64,000 nucleotides of DNA, taken from NCBI GenBank assembly GCA_011800805.1, contig MPNW01000434.1:230581-294580 (forward strand), written 5' to 3'. Origin of the DNA: Hirudo medicinalis (lineage: Eukaryota > Annelida > Clitellata > Hirudinida > Hirudinidae). Made by a program: the position numbers and the translations under genes. This document shows positions 36,494-48,955 of the stretch, in pieces. The notes beneath the pieces were generated by a model. The model was not told the origin of the DNA. It worked only from the letters and a program-made list of their open reading frames with translations, and did no database searches. Position 1 is the first letter of the stretch. Each line of letters begins with the position of its first letter.

Positions 36494-39400
36494 TGTCACC
36501 ACAAATATCGATGTTGTTTCCGTCATGTAAATATCGTTATTTAAATATCTGCGTCAATGTATATTTTAGCATTTTGTGGCCATCTCGCTGAAGTCCAAAA
36601 GAGTGGCCAATCTTCCTGGGCTGTCCAGATCCATGCTCACCTCTTCCATACATTGTGAGGTCTAATGAATGTGTGGCTTGAATTGTTTGGTTTTGTTTTG
36701 CTTTCAACCGAGAGAATGAGTCACTGGCATTTATGGCTCTTTCGTCGTTAATAATTCGTAATTCATCCCTGGAAAATCGTGCGACGAATTAGGTATTGAG
36801 GGTCAAGGCTGCATACTCTGATCGTTTCATTAGCTGATATTATTTATTCGGAATATTGAATCGTGTAGTTTATTTATGTTCCCTCAATTGCGGTGAGGCC
36901 TCGGTCGGCAGAACTTCAACCACTTAATCCAATGAAACCACAAATATGGAGTCACTGGTAATCATCTGCTTGCATCATCTTAAGTACATGCTATCTTCTT
37001 CGATGTCAGAGACATTATACTTTTGGAGGAAAACCCACGCAAGGAATGTCTTTCTCTGTCGCCAGCAGGCGACGCGGACTTAGACCAAGCTTTATTTATC
37101 ACCCATCTACCTATTGTCTCTTCTTGGATTGCCAGGCTTCTTATTTATATTATTCTTCTCAGCGTTGTTATTCCATTTTCATGATTTATGGTATTCTTTT
37201 CATGTATCATTTGGCCTTAGTTATTTTTTGTGTTTGTTCGATCGGCACAAAGGCAACCTCCTTACCGAGTCGACACACCTTAATGCATCTCATCAATTCT
37301 TATGCCTTACGTCGTCGGCCCCTTCCTTGGCATCAACCTAGGGGCAGTGGATCCAAGAATCAGATAATGGCATCTTCATTCTTCCCCTTTTCTTCCACGA
37401 AACTGAGACAATTTCAAATTGTTGGAGATTCCCTTCTATGTTCATCTGTTTGTCAAACATTATTTGATATAAATATCACTTAAGTGATTTCATTATTATA
37501 CATTCATCTTCAAAGCAAATTGTCCACTTCCATATTTTAAGCCACTAGGTTGAATCAAGTAACAGTTAACCAAACGATAGAACATAATAAGTTCGTAAAA
37601 GCTCCTAAATGAATTGCTTTGCCATTTCCTATTCTACAAACTCATTGCCCCAACCATACAAAACTTGTGTTTTTAGGTTAAGATGTTTTTGAACTTCAGA
37701 TCCTTTTTCTAGGCTCGGTTAAAACCAGAAAATTAATGCCGAGTCCAAAATTTCCTTTCGGTCCTGAGATCTCCGCATGGACGAGCTACATCGGCTCGGC
37801 AAGTAGCGTTAGTTCCGAACGTGCGGTGCCATTACGTTCTGTTGTTTCATTTTTATACTTGCTTATATCAACATCTACACAATTTGTACAGTCCGTGTAC
37901 ATTTGTGAGTATGCACTTTTGCATCGAAGCAAGCGCTAGTTAATTTAATATCTTTGGATTTCTTCGAGCGGCAGTCAGTGGCTCGGGATCGTTCGACCGA
38001 TCGTAGGCAAACACGATTCATTTGAGAATGTAATTTTCTTCGACTCGATGGCATACATTATGAGCAGATTCTTTCCTCAAGGTGTTTCGTTTGATTAGTT
38101 GCTTCAGAACTTTCTTTTTCTCGAGTTTTCTTGCTTAAAATCATCTGCATACATTGATTGGTGACTTTCATTTCAAGAATAGGCAATGGGTTGGCATGCC
38201 AGTGGTAAATGGAACCACGCGTCTCATTCCTTTCAGGTCGATTGTGGGGTTCCTCTCCTTTCGGAACTTCTATTTCGTCGAGTCCTACAAAAAAAATAGA
38301 ATGTTTAGCGACTTTATTTTTCTCTCGGGAATGTCGACGCATGCATATTTCAAAATTTTTACCAGCTCCGTTCCTCCGTCTCAGAATTAGGATAATTTCA
38401 GGCTCATTGTTTCTCGTGAAGAAGCTGGTGGCGCTTAGATCATTTCAGACGGCGTCGTGTCGAAGCTTACCACGGTCGCCGCACATGCACATTCTAGGAA
38501 ATTGTGTACATAATCGCGACCAATATTTTGTTATTTCGTTGTGATGCTTTCATATTTTGCTACATCGACCCTCGTAATAGCAACTCTTAAGAGCGTAACT
38601 CTCCAGCATTGCGACGCATCGTCGTTCAGTCTCAACAAAAACGCCGTCTGCTGGATGTATTTCTTATTAAAAGTGCATCTAGGCGCTTATCTAGTTTTCC
38701 GGTTGTCCTGTTTTCTTGTTGAATATTTTTTTCCTATTAAATAATTTTTATCGGTTTAAATGTGTGTTTGTCATGGGAAATCATCGGCACTGCACAATCG
38801 GCGTATTTTGAAAATCTTTACGCTTCTGACACATGCAGCAAATTGCATGTTGATCTTGCTTATCATGCAAGTGATATTGAGGTAGCTTTATTTGTTGTTT
38901 AAATTTCCATTAGGGCGTTTACGACTCCACATTCATTTATTTTATCTTTTAAAAATTGTTTTCAACAGATACGGTGTCTAGCGCAATGGTCCCGAGAGTT
39001 TGTCTGCGAGACGGACGTAATAAGAGCGGGATTGTTTGTGTAAATTAAAATAAATACGTTATTCTCCGTCTGCCGAGTTTTTTTTATTTCTATGTTTTAT
39101 CGTAATTTTTCCTCCTGGTTTCGAATTTGGGTTTCAATTCACTAAGTCTCACGGGTTCGCATTAAAATTTATAGCTTTTTAAATGCTTATAAGATGCCAG
39201 GCATTGCTCTGAGCATAAGTTAAATTTGGCCTTGGAGCATCAGATCATGGGAGTCATTTTAATTTTTGCCAAATGACAAAAGTCAACAATAAGAATTACC
39301 ATCATCAGACCAGTCTTTTGAGCGTTAGCCAGGTACTGCACAACAACTGGAAAGACATTTGAAATTGAGCTTGGTTAATATATGCACAGTGGCTTTGGCA

Positions 39401-39720
39401 TTGCACATACAAGTAGGTTAACCGTTACTTGTTGGAATTAACCATTTTAACGACTTGTCACGAAAATCAACTCTTAAGTTGATTACATATTTATTAACCA
39501 TATTTATTGTTATATTTATAATATTTAAAGATAGTTTTATGTTTTCGTTCTGCCCAAATAAATAATCACTTAAATACATGTAAACTAAATTATTGTTGTC
39601 ATTATATGGTATTTCAATATAGTAGTTTCGCATAGTAACTTTTCTTTTAAGCAAAGTTTCTTTTAAGTTACTAAATAAATGCTTTAAAATAAACAAATGA
39701 AATAAACAAATTATTCTAAA
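36494..39720. other. 3' flank and intergenic DNA
   Basis: Probable 3' untranslated region of the polyglutamine gene at the left, then DNA with several 60-140-codon open frames on both strands but no splice sites or recognisable protein. Treated as non-coding. Confidence 0.45.
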
Positions 39721-39722
39721 AG

Positions 39723-40667
39723 TTACAGGGCCGTTGTAAGATACAAGGCAATCACACATAAAGGCTTAAGTGCTACCTCGGGCGCTGTGTTATTTGCATT
39801 TAGCGCTTCATTTTTCGATTTGTTCCGTCGAGCCTTGTGGACGAAAAATGCTTTGTAGACGTTTGGTGGCCGAAATCTCGATTTTTCAATTTCATAAATT
39901 TGGTCGTACGGTGGAGGAGGACCAGGAGATATTCGGTATGTGATAAAGAAACCATCGGTTTGGATGCTCGAATCAGTTCGAAAACGGAGTTCCACCTTTT
40001 GGCATCTGAGCAACTTGAAATTGGCTGGAATCTCTTTTCCACAATACCTGCCTGCATACGCCGTTGAACCTCGGCAAGTGGCAATGATCTGAAAATAAAA
40101 TAAATTCAGTTTTGAACCACCCTGTCAAATTTCAAGGTTTGCGTCCAACGAAGATCATTTATTTCAAGGTTCACAATCAACAAAGATCAAATTATTGTTT
40201 GTTTTAAGCGATGAAACTATTGAAAAAAGTTTAAGAAGTTGAAGCATCTCTTCAGGAAGAGTTTAATTAAGAGACACTAGACTTACTTTTGATTTACAGA
40301 GATTGATCAGAGCTTCTCTGACCATTTAGTTTGAAAGACCATCAAAATCAAACAATCCTTAAGATCAAGCTGTGTCGAAGTTTTGCCGTAACTTCAATGC
40401 TTTCAATGCATAGGTTGACATTAAATGCGAATACTAGTATTAAGGAAGACGTCACATAACCTCAAGCCAGTCAGCGTTACATCCTTCAGATTGTTGCAGC
40501 TTGAAATGGTCGACGAAAAGTTCTATTTCCAGCTCCTGGCATCTACTCCTGCAGGACTCGTGAGAATCGATGACATATCTCTCGAATTCGTTTGGGTTAT
40601 AAGTACCGAAAGCCCCAAAATGTTTCGATGTCACTCTGCCCTCTAGGACAAGTGAGTCAGTTTGAAC
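39723..40667 (-). CDS. CUB-domain protein, C-terminal part (two exons)
   Basis: Exon 40667-40461 (acceptor AAGATATAG, donor GAG|GTTATG) joins in phase 0 to 40088-39723 (acceptor TTATTTTCAG, stop TAA). Together they encode one CUB domain, an extracellular beta-sandwich used for protein or sugar binding: GRVTSKHFG, then CRSRCQELEIELFVDHFKL, GCNADWLE, a RYCGKEIP motif and the typical ending VELRFRTDSS with GFFITYR. Spacing fits the family. After the domain come a PPPPYDQIYEIEK segment, a basic region (KARRNKSKNEA), and a hydrophobic terminus (VALKPLCVIALYLTTAL) that could be a GPI-attachment signal, though Lys and Pro in it weaken that. Upstream exons, including a signal peptide and the start of the domain, were not found. 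The protein is probably secreted or cell-surface. Confidence 0.7.
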
Positions 40668-40699
40668 TATATCTTGATCCAATAAAAATAAATTTAAAA

Positions 40700-43600
40700 C
40701 TACATTTTTAGATTTTAATTTTTAGTTCGGAAAGACTTTTTCAAAGCAAAAACTTTAACTTCGAAAAATATGAATGCAATTACTTAGCTGCCACGATTTG
40801 AATTCAGTTTCGAGTTTGTAAGGGTAGTGATGTCGAACTTTGTCTTATATTACAGAGTTGGTAATTGATCAGTTCGTGAAAACAAGAAAAAAAAAGAAAT
40901 TTATTGGAGCAGAAGAATGTTCTTGGAAATTCTTTGAAATAGCGGTTGGGTGAGAATGATGAAGCGTCTTATTTATTTGTTACCAATTGAATAATCAGGT
41001 AACTTAGGGATGAGCAAACCAATTTGGATGTACGTCATTTGGGGGCAAGGGGAAAACGCCCCCTCCCCCCGACCTCTGGCTAGAAGCAACAAAAAATGGT
41101 CATCTCTTCAAGTTGTGTCAGTTTTAGCTCTCCCTGGAAAATGCTGAAATAACGTCCCTGCCTTTTTGACCTCGGGCTCTGATGTAAGTTTAGCCAATCA
41201 ACGAGCAATGCTGGGTTTGTGGTAAAGCTGACAGATTATCTATGATTATTTATGCAAGCAATGATTGATTTTAGCTGAGATAAAATGATTTTGGTGATTT
41301 CGATGCTGCTGACAATAGAAGTAGACACGATGTTGATAACTATTTCTCAAAGTCTGAGGTGTAATTGCGATTTTCGTTACGCAGTAAGCAGACATGGGAT
41401 ATTTGTATTTGTATTCGAGTAGTAGCGATTTCAGGTACTTGTGCTAGTACTCTTACTTGGAGCCTGAGTACTTGTACTTGGTCCTCAGTACCTGGTCCCA
41501 TGTCTGGCAGTAAAGCTAAAGAAGCTAGAAAATTCAACATCGCGCACGTAAGGAATCAGCTTCTTCAGAAAATGGCAACATTTAATATTTGTTCAAAAAA
41601 TATTAATCCAAATTTATATAGATTATTTTATTTATTTATTTACACAGCCCTGGGATCTAGAAATATTTGTGTGTGATAAATTATCGATTTCTTGAAAACC
41701 CTTTATTTATTTCGTAGATTTACGTAAATTAAATTAAGACAAACTCACAGCTTTTTGAGAATGCACCGATTAGAAGTAAGATGCAAATACTTTCCATTCT
41801 ATTTTGTGCTTTTCAAATCTTCAGGAATATAATATATACCTTCAGGAATATAATTTACATCACATTCATGGTTCAATTCGTCTTTTAAAACATCATTAAA
41901 GTACCCAATAACCAGATAATATTAATAGTCAATATTTTATCTAATATTAATTTGCAACACAACAACATAATTGTATATCAGTTAAGACAAAGTGATTATT
42001 GCTGACATTAAGATTAAGGCTAAAATTAACGAGAATCCAGGGGCGTCATCTCAAATCTTTCAAGCGGTACAAAATGTCATTCAACTTTTGCCGACTTCTC
42101 CTGAAATTAGCTGACTTTTTTGTTTGTTCGGTTTTTTTCTTGTTTGAGAAGTTGAGATCTCATGCTTTGCGTTGGAAAAATCAAGGGAAAAAGTGCCTTT
42201 GTGATAACAGCATCCTTGCTTCTGAGTCATTGTTCTGAAATGTTTAATTTTTGTCATCGATTCTGCTAGAGTAGTTGTTAGCAAACTATGGTCCGAAAAG
42301 TTTTAAATGGACAACCGTCTGACAGTATTCAGTAAATTGTTTAATTTTATTATAGCTTTCGAACCAGTATCAGACATCAATATTACAATTACTCAGTGAC
42401 GTCATTTCAGATTTTCCAGGAGGCTCAATCCCTCGCTCAACCTGATGAGATGATTTTTTTTTTGCTTCTCACCAAAAGTCAGTGGGAGGGGGTGGGCATC
42501 TTATCCGGGTCTCTGCCTCAAGCCCCCTCCAAACAATGATGTCCTTGAATTTACTAACACGGTACACTGTTCAAAAATTTAATATTTTATTCATATCCCG
42601 CGTCCCCATAAGTACTGATGAATAAAAGCCTGGTTCCTCAAACTTAATTTAAAATTTATTCCCACTTCGGCTGTTTGTAGCAGTAGCGTAAACTACTCTT
42701 GATTTTAACATTAAGCCTACAAGGATTCTGCGGCAATATGTATCAAAGTTATTTTTAATGGTTAGCTCATCAATCACAAGAAAGCATAGTTCATTTTAGT
42801 TATGAGTAACTAACAAGAAAAACTAGATAACTAAAATGTTACAGCTAACTAAAACTATAGTAAATCTAAATTATTTAAAAAAAGAGAACTAAAATGAAAC
42901 TAAAAAATTGAAAAACTAAAATCATAACTAAAACTAAAAAAATAAACAATAATTATAAAAAAATAACTAAAAAATAAATGTTATGATGGTAAACATTTAA
43001 AAAAATGTGTGTACAGTGTTATGGTTAGAGTATCTAAGGTTTTAACTTTTTTGTTTATCCTAATCTACCTCTTGTTGTGTCTAGAGGTGCTTGTTTTAAA
43101 TAACAGTTACCTCAACAAGTAAAGCTTACATAGCATTTGGTATTTTCTATCCTACAAAATGAAAAACTATGACTAAAGTATAACTAAAAAGCCTGAAAAA
43201 TTAAAACTAAATAATCGAATAACAAGTTAGTCGTAATCTAGCAACACCGGAACTAAAATAACTGCAAGAAAGTCCTTATGCTCAAGAGATAAATATTCCG
43301 CTCGCATTCCCAAGAGAAAGTCGGCAGGCAGACATATGAACGAACACCCTTTCCACAAAGTGAATGATTTGGGCAGGCTAGTCGTGAATCTTTGCACGAA
43401 GTAGCAAAATCAACCCACAACCCCATAGTCCACTCTGAGCCATCTTGCCAAATTCTGCTGCAGTCCATGCACAAAATCTCGCCTTTTCAGGCATCTGCAG
43501 ACTAATTTTAAAATGTCATTATGTCCTCCAGTGCACTTGAATAAAACAATTATTTGCCTTCAAAACTTCAGTTTGCAGCAGTTTTTGCTTTCTCAACTAA

Positions 43601-44070
43601 TTTTAGAAAATTAGTTTTAAATAGAATAAGGCAAGCAAATTTATTCACTGTCCCAAGTCTGAACCGACCCCTAAACATAAAAAGAACAAAACCTCGCATA
43701 TGCTTATCATTTCGAACATTAATGGAGGATTTTCCACATTTCAATGAAAATCATGAAAATAAGCAAAAAGTAACTTCTCCGTCCAGCCCCGCAACACAGC
43801 ATCGGGCATGATATATAATCGACAACAGCACGGCTACGACTATTTTAAACATCATGATAAGATGTTACGGATAACTTAATATGTCCTCGCTCGAATGTTT
43901 AAGTCAGAATGAAATACCTCTAGACCTCATAAACCACCATATCTGCCACCAGGCAAAACACTTAACGAACACAGTAAAAAACCGACGTTTTAGTTTTGAC
44001 ACAGTAAAATTACACAGTACCGGTGGAATGAATATCAACGCATCAAACAAATTCAAACATGGATTCGAAG
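40700..44070. other. Intergenic or upstream intron of the CUB gene
   Basis: No supported exon. Holds AACTAAA-type low-complexity sequence (42800-42970, 43155-43235), a GTACTTG-rich patch (41433-41500), and two C/G-run patches near 41040-41080 and 42480-42535 that may be old interspersed repeats. Confidence 0.45.
42800..43235. repeat. AACTAAA low-complexity repeat, two blocks
   Basis: Degenerate AACTAAAA units at 42800-42970 and again at 43155-43235, separated by unique sequence. Confidence 0.6.
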
Positions 44071-44075
44071 AAAAG

Positions 44076-45252
44076 TCACGGCATGAAGTCTTCGTCGTAT
44101 TCGTCCTCCGCGTATCCGTACGATCCGTCCATCCCCGGCACGTCCTCCTCGTCGTAGTCCTCCGAATGCTTGGGTCGTCTGCCGACTCCCGTTTTCTTCT
44201 GCCTGCCGTGAGTTTTCACCTGGTGAGTCAAGAGGCTGCTGTGGTTCTTGTACACCACTCCACAGATGTTGCAGATGTACTGGGTGACAGTCTGCTTGCC
44301 ATATGAAAATCCATCTATGTTTTTAGAATCGACAGACAATTTTCCTCCCATGGGGTCCATCACCTCTGGCCTAGAGGCACCTCTCCCCCTCCCTCGAGTC
44401 GTGCCCCTGGGCGAAGGCATTCTCTGCATTGGCGTCTGCTGTTGCATCCGGAATCTCTGTGGGCTGGGGCTTGGGCTCTGTTGCATCATCATTCTCATTG
44501 TTGAAGGATTTTGAGACATGGCCATTCTTGCCATGGTAGGCTGTCTCTGAATGAGAAACGTTAATTTCTCTTAGTACTAAGATCACAAATATTGAACAAA
44601 GTCATAATGTAAACAAAGTAACCATGGCTTGGTTCATATTTGGATGCACAGGGTATCTTTGCCGTGCCACCATCATCATCCCCTGTTGTAAAGCCAGCAT
44701 GTTGTTACTATTGCTCTGCATAGGAGTCTGCTGCCTATGCATGCTGGGAATACTTAATGCCCACTGGTTAACATTCTTAACCGGTTCAGCTAAATTCTGT
44801 TGAGGAATATTCATATTTTTTAAAGGAGTCTGATTGTCTATATCATCAGTGAAAAATTGTGGTGCAGAAGCCCCTTGTGATGATGTTTGAGAGTGAGACT
44901 TTTGCTCAGCATTTGTAGATGATGTGTTAGAAGAGTAATCTTGATAAGATGACGTGTCCTCCACCTTCATCTTTTTGGCAGGAGTACCGTTATAATACTG
45001 ATTGTCAAAATCTGACGTGGTACATGGGGACGCGTGGTTGGTCTCGCTTTTAATTTCTCCCTGGACTTCTCTGTCATCAATGTGCACAATGAAGACATCT
45101 TTTTTGTCTATGGTGATGGCAAGCACGCCTTTGATCTCAAGTTGATCCTCATATCGAAGACCGCTTTTGCAGAGCATGACGACGGTTTCGGACAAAAGTT
45201 TTCGGACTCGATCCTGATCCGCCTTCATTGCCTCGGCTGACTTGGCACTCAT
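44076..45252 (-). CDS. C2H2 zinc-finger protein with conserved N-terminal domain (366 aa)
   Basis: Exon 1 is 45252-44623 (ATG to donor ATG|GTTACT, 210 codons) and exon 2 is 44546-44076 (acceptor TCTCATTCAG, 156 codons plus stop); the intron is 76 bp. The N-terminus (DRVRKLLSETVVMLCKSGLR, then LEIKGVLAITIDKKDVFIVH) is compact and looks like a folded module that I believe occurs in other invertebrate nuclear proteins, but I cannot name it. The middle is Ser/Gln/Met-rich with a basic PAKKMKVE likely nuclear signal. Near the C-terminus is an RGRGRG segment, one C2H2 finger (CNICGVVYKNHSSLLTHQVKTH, with spacing Cys-2-Cys-12-His-4-His), a basic AT-hook-like RQKKTGVGRRPK and an acidic tail. A nuclear DNA- or RNA-binding role is likely. 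Complete as read. Confidence 0.8.
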
Positions 45253-45253
45253 T

Positions 45254-47040
45254 TTTGAGAACAATTTGTGCAAATTACAATATTGATGAGCGATGCAAAC
45301 TTTTTAAGATGTCCGTTGGTTTACCAAAAACAACGCGTAACACGGTCTTTGTGGGTCGTCAAAAGTAAATAATTTTCCTATGTTTTATGTTTTCAATTGG
45401 CTAAATTTTGAAAAGAGAAGTTTTGTGACGAAAATTTCCTTAAAACTCTACCTCATTAAACCAATCATTTTCAAGCTTCACTGGCAACGACTAAACAGCC
45501 GAATAAATAAAAATCACAGACGCCGGTTGACTTGTCAAAGTAGTGAATTGGTTTTTTTTTCTAACGCCTTTACTGAAACTAATCAAAGCAAATTTGTTAA
45601 TGGACGTTTTCTTGGCAATATTTGTATTGAAAAGGTTTGAATATGGTTGTGAATATAAATTTCTGCATGTTTATTTTGCGACCTCGAAAATATTAAGCTA
45701 CAACGACTTCTTAATGAGCCTGCGATCGCACTGACGTCCAGTTAGAGCATTACACCGAAAGCAAATTGTGACCGAATTCAACAATGACATATGAATGGTC
45801 TACTCTGCACTTTTCTCTTTCCTAACATTCGTGAAATGCATTGTTGAGGTACATTTCCTAGTTAACCAAATATTCCATTTCGATTAAGATATCCAAGAAA
45901 TCCTACACTTTTTCACTACTCTTTGGGCATGCATCAAGTTGACGACACACGGGTATGACATACACATAGCCAGTAGTTATTACCTCAGCTGATTTTCAGC
46001 CTGATAGACTAGGCTGGCAGAATTAAAAAAAAAAAACTAACAATAACTAATACAACCTTAATAGCACCCAGTCCACTAAAAAGAAATTTTTTGAAGGTCC
46101 CTCATGAGAAAAAAAAACAGAGCAAGGAAATTTCCCTTTCAGTAAGACTCCCAATCTGCACAACCTGAGCTGACTTCATCTGAATCAGCATGTAACCCAA
46201 GACCAAACTAGAACATTCATCATAATAATGTCTTCCTCAATCCAATTCTATTGGAAGTTAACATGTAACATCATTAACTCATACAACCCGTTAGCATCCA
46301 CTCGATCATCACTTAATTCAGAAGCAAGGCTTCAACCGATATTTAAAGACACCGAGTGTCGCAGGTTTTATTGAGAGCTAAAATGTGACATTTGCCGCTC
46401 GGCAGACTTAAGTGAGAAACGGTCTTATGCAAAAAAAAGCTCTATCCTCATTGCCTATGATGTTAGCAGAAGACCATCATCACATTGCAGCACAATCATT
46501 ACAGTCAACCTGCGCACGACCTCGATCGCCGGCAGGAACGCCATCGACCGACGACATCTCAGCATATAAATAATGTTTTCAAATGTCCGTCGATAAGAAA
46601 CAAATCGAAACAGCCCGCAATAGGAACGAGGATCGTCGGATTGCAAGCTCGGAACATCGGCGGCAATCTCCATCTTTGTTTTTGCGATGCAAACAAATCA
46701 TATTTTCAAAAAAAGTGTCGTTCGTTGCTTCTTCAACGAACAAATACAAGCATTGGCTCCATTCAAACAGTCCATCACATTGCATATCTTCGGGTCCATT
46801 GCCTAGCTGTTAAATTGGAGATTGACAGATTAACAATCATTAATGAAGTGATAATCATTTGCTATAAATTATCATAAATCATTGCATAACAGTTCTCATC
46901 AAATTTACTTCTCGCCTTAACACAACACATGATACATTACTCTATTGTATTATTTGAACATAATAACATTACACTAGCATGTCATGTGCAAATAATCTAT
47001 AGCTGATGCAGGCAACACTTACATTAATTAGGTGGCACTA
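45254..47040. other. Intergenic stretch or UBE2N 3' region
   Basis: No confident exon. A possible last exon of UBE2N lies at 46074-46046. Open frames of 60-130 codons near 46455-46880 have no splice support. Confidence 0.4.
46046..46074 (-). CDS. Possible last exon of UBE2N (weak)
   Basis: A strong polypyrimidine acceptor (TTTCTTTTTTAG) precedes TGGACTGGGTGCTATTAAGG and a TAG. Spliced to the donor at 47090 in phase it gives an ending ...IETVDWVLLRLY. Known orthologues end in a Trp followed soon by RLY, so there is partial resemblance, but Ala-Met-Asn-Asn-Ile is missing. Could be chance. Confidence 0.2.
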
Positions 47041-47090
47041 CTTATTCTTAGTAACTCATAAATCCTTCAGACATCTGTCTGAAAGCATAC

Positions 47091-48554
<1,464 letters not shown>

Positions 48555-48955
48555 GTTACAAAATATGTTTAAGAGATGTAGCGGAAAAATTAAATCCAAA
48601 TAATTTGAAGAATGAACTGCCGGACGAACTATAACCGGACGACACTTTAATATGGATAAAGAACTCCAAACAGCAACGAGGACACAGAACGGAAGCGTTA
48701 GACAAAATGTTTAAAGCTTCAAATAGAAAAAAGAAAGAACAATTTTAGTAGCTATTTTGAACTAGTTTTAATTTCAAGGAAGCTAAATATAAAAATAAAA
48801 TCTTTTAAAAAATCCAACAGATTCGGTAAATGATGAGGGTCAAACTTCGTAATTTAGAACTTTCTAGACTATTGTAAAATGAAAGCTTAACTCTTGGCAA
48901 AATGACATGTTTTGAATGACTTGAATGCTGTTCGTAAGAGGATATTGTGACAGTC
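48555..48955. promoter_or_regulatory. Divergent promoter region between UBE2N and EOGT
   Basis: 401 bases separate the two start codons, which point away from each other. Both 5' untranslated regions and both promoters must fit here unless leader exons exist. No TATA box stands out. Confidence 0.55.

Noticed and set aside
37046..38744. Several open frames of 65-145 codons
   Set aside because: No recognisable protein, no consistent splice sites, and overlapping frames on both strands; typical of chance open frames.
43253..43474. Cys-containing minus-strand frame as a possible upstream exon of the CUB gene
   Set aside because: Contains no recognisable CUB or signal-peptide sequence and no good splice pair.
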